Translations under genes and position numbers: made by a program
In this document: piece by piece, positions 20,300-24,350 of the stretch
Layout: each line of letters starts with the position of its first letter
How positions within the stretch are numbered: the stretch's first letter is position 1
Origin: Welwitschia mirabilis
Taxonomy: Eukaryota > Gnetophyta > Gnetopsida > Welwitschiales
NCBI GenBank assembly: GCA_051453625.1
Contig: JBOZIK010000001.1
Location: 131,724,530-131,748,879 of the forward strand
DNA: 24,350 nt
Direction of reading: 5' to 3'
Notes under the pieces: generated by a model
What the model was told of the DNA's origin: nothing
Seen by the model: only the letters and a program-made list of their open reading frames with translations
Database searches by the model: none

Positions 20300-22500
20300 T
20301 CTCTTACCTTATTTCTTTGGTGGATGTTATGATCTCACTTGATTATGTTTTAAATTTGACTTATATGTTGCTTTTTGAAGTTTTTACAACTAGTACTTTT
20401 TCTTGGATATTGTATAGTAATAAGATTGGATCCACTCAATCTTAAGACATTTCCATATCTATGAACTTTACTTTGAAGTAACATACCTTAGTTCTTATGT
20501 TTTTTTAATGATGTAAAGTCTTTAGTTATTTAGGTGTATTCTTTTCTATCTTTCATTTCACTTATTTACCTTCATCTTTTTGAGCATATAATCATGTGGG
20601 AATTATTTAGAGGAAAAAAATAAAGAGAGAAAATAATAACCATGATCTATTATATTTATAATAAAAAATACATAACAACCATGATATCCTACAACACTAG
20701 GATAAGTTTTTCTAAAAGCAATCTTTGATAGTAAGGGTAGCTGTGGGAACTCCACTAGTGATTTAGTTGGTCATGCTTTATAGGTCCTTACTTCTTTAAC
20801 TGTGGTTGCACTTTCTCATCATGAAAAAGTTGTAATAAACTTTGACATTATGGGATCAATGGTATTCCTAATGTCATTAAAGGAATTGCTTATTTTGTAG
20901 GCTCTTAATATTCTCACATGATCATTTTACTTTTAAATATTTAGGTGTGTTTTGGGATGTGAATAAGTGAGTTCATTTTTGAGTAGCTTTTGATCCTATC
21001 ATTCATTATTTTAAGAACTTGATCTTTGGTGTTATTATAATAATTATCTTTTTAAGTAAAACTTTATAAATTTGATATAATTTGTCATGCATTTTTACTC
21101 AAGTAGCTTTATGATGTCTTCCATAGGGGTTTATTAGGTTAGAATTTAGGATAAGTAAGCAATCTTATTCATGTTTTTTATATCCATTTTCGTTTTGCTT
21201 TTTTTTTATTTTTTAGTCTCTTATTTCAATGTTATTTTTGTACTTTCTTATCCTTGTATAGGACCTTATCATTTAGTAGTTTCGTTATTGTTATTCATGG
21301 AATATTTCATTAATTATATTCTAGCATTTTAATTAAATAAATAATCTTTTATGATTTATAGCTTTTATGAGATTCTTTTGTACCTTTTGGAATTCTATAC
21401 TTTTTTCGTATTTATTTTTCAATTTGAGCACATTTGTTTAGTCTTCTTTGTTAGGTTTTAACCTACCTAGTATGTTTTTATTAGTCTAATTTTCATTTAA
21501 TTTTTGTTTTTTTCATCATCTTGATTTATCATGACTCTTTATCATTCCATCTCTTTTAAATCTTTTTGATAAATTCTATTACTTTCACACTGATATCTAA
21601 GCCTAACTTGCTTGGCTAACATTTTTTATTTTTAGAAATTTTTTTAAGTTTCGTCATCCACCTAGTCATTGAGACAATAAAGGGGATAACACTAAGATTT
21701 TTTCTTCTAGTTACCCTAGGGTTATCATTCAAATGATGCAACTAGACAATATTATGATAAAATCATAGGCTCATTTCTTTTTTCTTATTTTTCTTTATTT
21801 CTCTATTGTTTTCTCATTCTTTTAAGATACAATAGTGCCCCTATCTTTTCTAATGTACTAGAACTTATTTGAGTTAGATTCATTCATTGGATTCCTAGAT
21901 TTTTGTAATTTTTTAAAAATGAGGTATATTTTTCTCTTCCTTATTTTTTTCAATTTTTTCTCTATTTCTAGCCTTTTGATGTACAATTTCCATGTACATT
22001 ATTTTATTTTTTGAGCTCTTTGATTAGGAACTTATGGATCTACATTTTACTACATATTTTGATAGTTATAAAGAAATTTGCATTTTATAAAATAAAATCA
22101 AATTTTATCTTTAACACTAATTTTCTCATAAACTATAAATTAAAACATTATAGTACTTTAAGATAAATTGATCATCATAATGGTTCTACATTTTTAATGG
22201 ATTTTATTTTTCATTTAAGCACTTTGATTTTTTACCTTATGTGGAGCTCACCTAAAACACATTTTTTACACTTTTCACACATTTCATTTTGTTTTTCATT
22301 TGACTAGGCAATACAAGATTTATTGACATTATTAAAGGAGGCAAGACATATTTTCATAATTTTACACATTTTTAATTGATTTTTAGGGAAATTTTGAGAA
22401 TCCATGCGAGGTATTTTAGCTATGTCTACCAAATCTCATATGACTCATTGAGTATTTATGATTAAGTAGGTTGTGCACACATAGAGCTAAATAAGCTGAG
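20300..22500. other. Non-coding region after the Athila-like pol
   Basis: No gene was recognised. In Athila elements this position holds the 3' untranslated part, sometimes an extra frame, and the 3' LTR. None of these could be matched with the 11461-13960 region by eye. The middle part (about 20960-22080) is T-rich on the plus strand with long pyrimidine runs. The last 250 bases become slightly richer in G and C as the frame at 22501 is approached. Confidence 0.4.
20609..20633 (+). promoter_or_regulatory. Polypurine-tract-like run
   Basis: Twenty-four of 25 bases are purines (AGAGGAAAAAAA, T, AAAGAGAGAAAA), about 310 bases after the end of the pol similarity. A polypurine tract normally sits just before the 3' LTR, so this is a candidate for its position. 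Purine runs are common in A-rich DNA and no LTR start was confirmed after it. Confidence 0.25.
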
Positions 22501-23553
22501 ATGAAGGCTAAAGCTATTAAATAGGAGGAGGGTCCATTAGTACCATTAAAGGTAGAGCATGCAAATCCAGTGCATCTCCTACCTTGACATGCAAGATCTC
22601 TTACTATTCAGACTGCTTCCATTCATGTTGAAAGACATTTTAAGGATTTTATAAGCCAATTAGAGCTAGATCAATGGCTCATAAATTTATAGCTCCAATA
22701 GCTTTTAGATGTTTATAAGGAATATTACATATCGAAGACCAAGGTGTTCTATGATATCATGCACATTGAATGATGTCTTGATTCTTGTGGATACTGGGTA
22801 GACATGATTGTAGTCATGATTTAGAATTATGAGATTAGTGTTCTTCCAAACCAAATTATAGCAGTGATAGATCTTAGTGGTATTGAGAGTATTCATTTAC
22901 ATTTTACTAGTAGCACAAAAAAGCACTATATGTATGGCATACCATTAAACATACCAGCAGATTTAAGTCTATATAGGTAAGGTGTTTTAGTAACACAATT
23001 AACCCCTACCTATAGGATTTTTACACAAAGGACTGATTTATAACATCAGCCCATCCTTTGATGATGGTCATGCCATGGTGGCTCATTACAAATTTTGGCA
23101 ATATTTAGGTAGGATAAGCAGATGGACTTATCCACATTTATATAGAGGAGACTCAGCTCCATAATGCAGGCATGACGGTTGCAGACTTTAGGATATTTAT
23201 TCCTCTGCTTAGACATGTTTAAATGCTTCGAGATACTAGAGCCCATGGACAAGCAATGACTTACACATATATATACTTTATCTTACTACTTACAAGACAT
23301 GGATATATATGTACCAGAAGAGGCAGAGAGACCTCAAGTTTAAAGACTTATAGTTGGCACTTTACTAGAGTAGATTTAGGTCCTCATAGTAGAGAACACT
23401 AAGACTATTAAAGGTTTTATTAACCAAGGTATCTCGACACTTAAGCAAAGGATTTACATAGTTGAATAGAGGATCTAGATGGTTGAGAGAATACTACAGC
23501 ACTCTGATAAGTAGCTAGAGAATATACATCAACATGTCCTATCTATTAAGTAA
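22501..23553 (+). pseudogene. Unidentified reading frame broken by stops, coiled-coil C terminus
   Basis: From an ATG at 22501 one phase continues for about 350 codons without a detectable frameshift but with about 20 stops (11 TAG, 6 TGA, 3 TAA before a last TAA at 23551). TAG excess over TAA is the opposite of what A+T-rich chance sequence gives. It is expected if CAG or TGG codons became stops. Readable stretches include ERHFKDFISQLELDQWL (about 22640-22685), YKEYYISKTKVFYDIMH, IIAVIDLSGIESIHLHF (about 22858-22908) and SYYLQDMDIYVPEEAERP. The last 60 codons show a heptad pattern (for example STLKQRIYIVE, ENIHQHVLSIK) that suggests a coiled coil. I do not recognise a family. It directly precedes an LTR-like region, so a retrotransposon gag or accessory frame is the likely origin. 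The frame could also be partly chance. Confidence 0.45.
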
Positions 23554-23858
23554 AGTATGATAGTCAGTCGCTCAGATAATATGTTTTATCTTGAGTATCA
23601 TCATGGTGTATGTTGTGATGCAAACTTAGATGTATTTGATAGGTTATTTTGAGTTGTTTTGCAGATAAAATAACAGATAAATGCCTAATTCCTGTGATAA
23701 TCAAGAATCTAGGAGCATAAAATGAAAACATGTAGTTTATCAGATAATTCATGAGAATTTTATATAGATATGGATAAATTGTATTTTCAGATGATTATCC
23801 ATGCAAACAATAAGATATCACACTAACAAAGGATGAATTGAAGATTATCGTCCCCTAT

Positions 23859-23884
23859 GTCGTCCAAACGACACTAGTGGACGA
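23859..23884. promoter_or_regulatory. Nested inverted repeats with CGTC motifs
   Basis: GTCGT (23859-23863) pairs with ACGAC (23868-23872), and TCGTCC (23860-23865) pairs with GGACGA (23879-23884), so two alternative hairpins or a palindromic protein site share one arm. Further CGTC copies lie at 23849 and 24001, and GGATGACC is repeated at 24006 and 24018. Repeated short CpG-containing sites upstream of a TATA box resemble U3 enhancer blocks of plant LTRs. Confidence 0.4.
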
Positions 23885-23900
23885 GATCGCTAGAACCAGT

Positions 23901-23933
23901 TGATAAGACTTTGCATTAGGATAAGTCTTATCA
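23901..23933. other. Perfect 10-bp inverted repeat upstream of the TATA box
   Basis: TGATAAGACT (23901-23910) and AGTCTTATCA (23924-23933) form a perfect 10-bp inverted repeat with a 13-nt spacer. It lies about 215 bases before the TATA box. It could be a palindromic regulator site or a hairpin. It does not look like a terminator because no T run follows. Confidence 0.55.
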
Positions 23934-24147
23934 GGATCACAGATAGTTAAACTGGAAGCTAAACAGATAACTCATTGTAAAACCCTGTTGTCTCCTTTAT
24001 CGTCTGGATGACCATAAGGATGACCCTGTCCTCCCATACTTCTACAGAATATATTCCCGAGTTGTCACTTATTATTTGCGAATTTTCCTTGCATGTTAGC
24101 TAGAGTTTCTCTTATGTTTTTCTGTTAGTTTATTTCTCCTTTTTGTC

Positions 24148-24155
24148 TATAAATA
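24148..24155 (+). promoter_or_regulatory. TATA box of the terminal LTR-like region
   Basis: TATAAATA within GTCTATAAATAAAGG is a canonical plant core promoter motif. A transcript would start roughly 30 bases downstream, near 24180, in ATCATCTTCGACAG. No open frame of note follows within the window, which fits an LTR R/U5 region. Confidence 0.55.
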
Positions 24156-24350
24156 AAGGTATCCACCTTAATCCCTAATCATCTTCGACAGTACTTGATA
24201 TTCTCATGACAGGAGATCTTAGGACCAGAGAACCATCTTGTAATCCAGAGAGATGTTATCTTGGTGTTGGGTAGCGTATCCTCCATTGAGGAATGACTAC
24301 TTTGTGATACAGATGCCTTTTTATCTTTAATATGAATTACTCTTTTTGTT

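Larger units (their letters stand above)
13967..20300 (+). mobile_element. Athila-like Ty3/gypsy retrotransposon, decayed and interrupted
   Basis: Gag (13967-14960), gag tail and protease (15370-15960), RNase H (18490-18880) and integrase (18885-20190) appear in the order of a Ty3/gypsy pol and on one strand. Their sequence type is that of the Athila clade, known for long LTRs and sometimes an extra 3' frame. Reverse transcriptase is missing from its place between protease and RNase H. LTRs could not be paired by eye, so the outer limits are unknown and the coordinates cover only the coding part. Dozens of premature stops and several frameshifts show an old, dead copy. Confidence 0.8.
23662..23970 (+). 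promoter_or_regulatory. Cluster of CAGATAA motifs
   Basis: CAGATAA occurs at 23662-23668, 23674-23680, 23741-23747 and 23964-23970, with variants CAGATGA at 23788 and CAGATAG at 23940. They all lie 180-490 bases before the TATA box, on one strand. GATA-type motifs are common in plant light- and tissue-responsive promoters. Binding here is speculation. Confidence 0.35.
23600..24350 (+). mobile_element. LTR-like promoter region, less decayed than its surroundings
   Basis: This end of the window differs from the rest: about ten CpG dinucleotides occur in 23840-24260, more G+C, and several promoter-like motifs. It contains a plant TATA box (24148-24155), an upstream cluster of inverted repeats and repeated short motifs, and a downstream stretch that could be the R region (ATCCACCTTAATCCCTAATC, then CCAGAGAGATGTTATCTTGG). 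The plus-strand orientation and the decayed frame just upstream suggest a 3' LTR whose end lies beyond the window. A 5' LTR or a host promoter is also possible. The LTR start was not located; TGTGATGCAAAC near 23615 and TGTGATAATCAAG near 23692 are candidates only. Confidence 0.5.

Noticed and set aside
22324-22341. Possible tRNA-Asp-type primer-binding site before the frame at 22501
   Set aside because: Several positions differ by transitions, others by transversions, and no LTR end CA lies at the right distance.
18501-23553. Reassigned genetic code, with TAA/TAG read as Gln
   Set aside because: TGA stops occur as well, frameshifts break the same genes, intact CAA and CAG codons remain, and catalytic residues are lost; decay explains all of it.
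22705-23752. Three minus-strand open frames of 62-68 codons
   Set aside because: They lie in the region of the plus-strand decayed frame and LTR-like region, have no shared features and resemble nothing known.

Overview
The window looks like plant nuclear heterochromatin: very A+T-rich (about three quarters by eye), poor in CpG, with no intact cellular gene and no rRNA, tRNA or CRISPR signal. What can be recognised is a mosaic of decayed LTR retrotransposons. Gag, protease, RNase H and integrase remnants of the Athila branch of Ty3/gypsy point to a seed plant. The extreme A+T bias would fit a lineage with a very AT-rich genome, such as some holoparasites, but that is a guess. Nearly every conceptual translation was made by reading through premature stops and frameshifts.

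Layout. 1-1288: unassigned AT-rich DNA, possibly the internal side of a minus-strand element. 1289-8502: two head-to-tail copies of a unit of about 3.6 kb (copy 1 1343-4945, copy 2 4946-8502), roughly 85-90 % identical in the stretches compared by eye. Each carries a primer-binding-site-like sequence for initiator tRNA-Met on the minus strand and an LTR-like end. A TATA box and a GGT/GGA repeat tract lie inside each copy. The units are best read as long LTRs in minus orientation, duplicated in tandem. 8503-11460: a decayed plus-strand Ty3/gypsy pol fragment whose only clear part is the start of reverse transcriptase at its 3' end. 11461-13960: AT-rich sequence where the 5' LTR and leader of the next element should lie. 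13967-20300: a plus-strand Athila-like element with gag, protease, RNase H and integrase in the expected order. Reverse transcriptase is not found; 16100-18490 holds about 2.4 kb of other DNA instead. 20300-22500: non-coding. 22501-23553: a long reading frame kept in one phase but broken by about 20 stops, unlike any family I recognise, ending in a predicted coiled coil. About 23600-24350: a less decayed, CpG-richer LTR-like promoter region with a good TATA box and several inverted repeats.

Nothing here is likely to make a working protein: recognisable active-site positions in protease and integrase are substituted. The signals most worth a second look are structural. They are three stem-loops kept between the two 3.6-kb copies (two with paired changes), three spaced 34-bp hairpin-like repeats inside the interrupted Athila pol, the tandem LTR/PBS arrangement, and the unidentified frame next to a young LTR.
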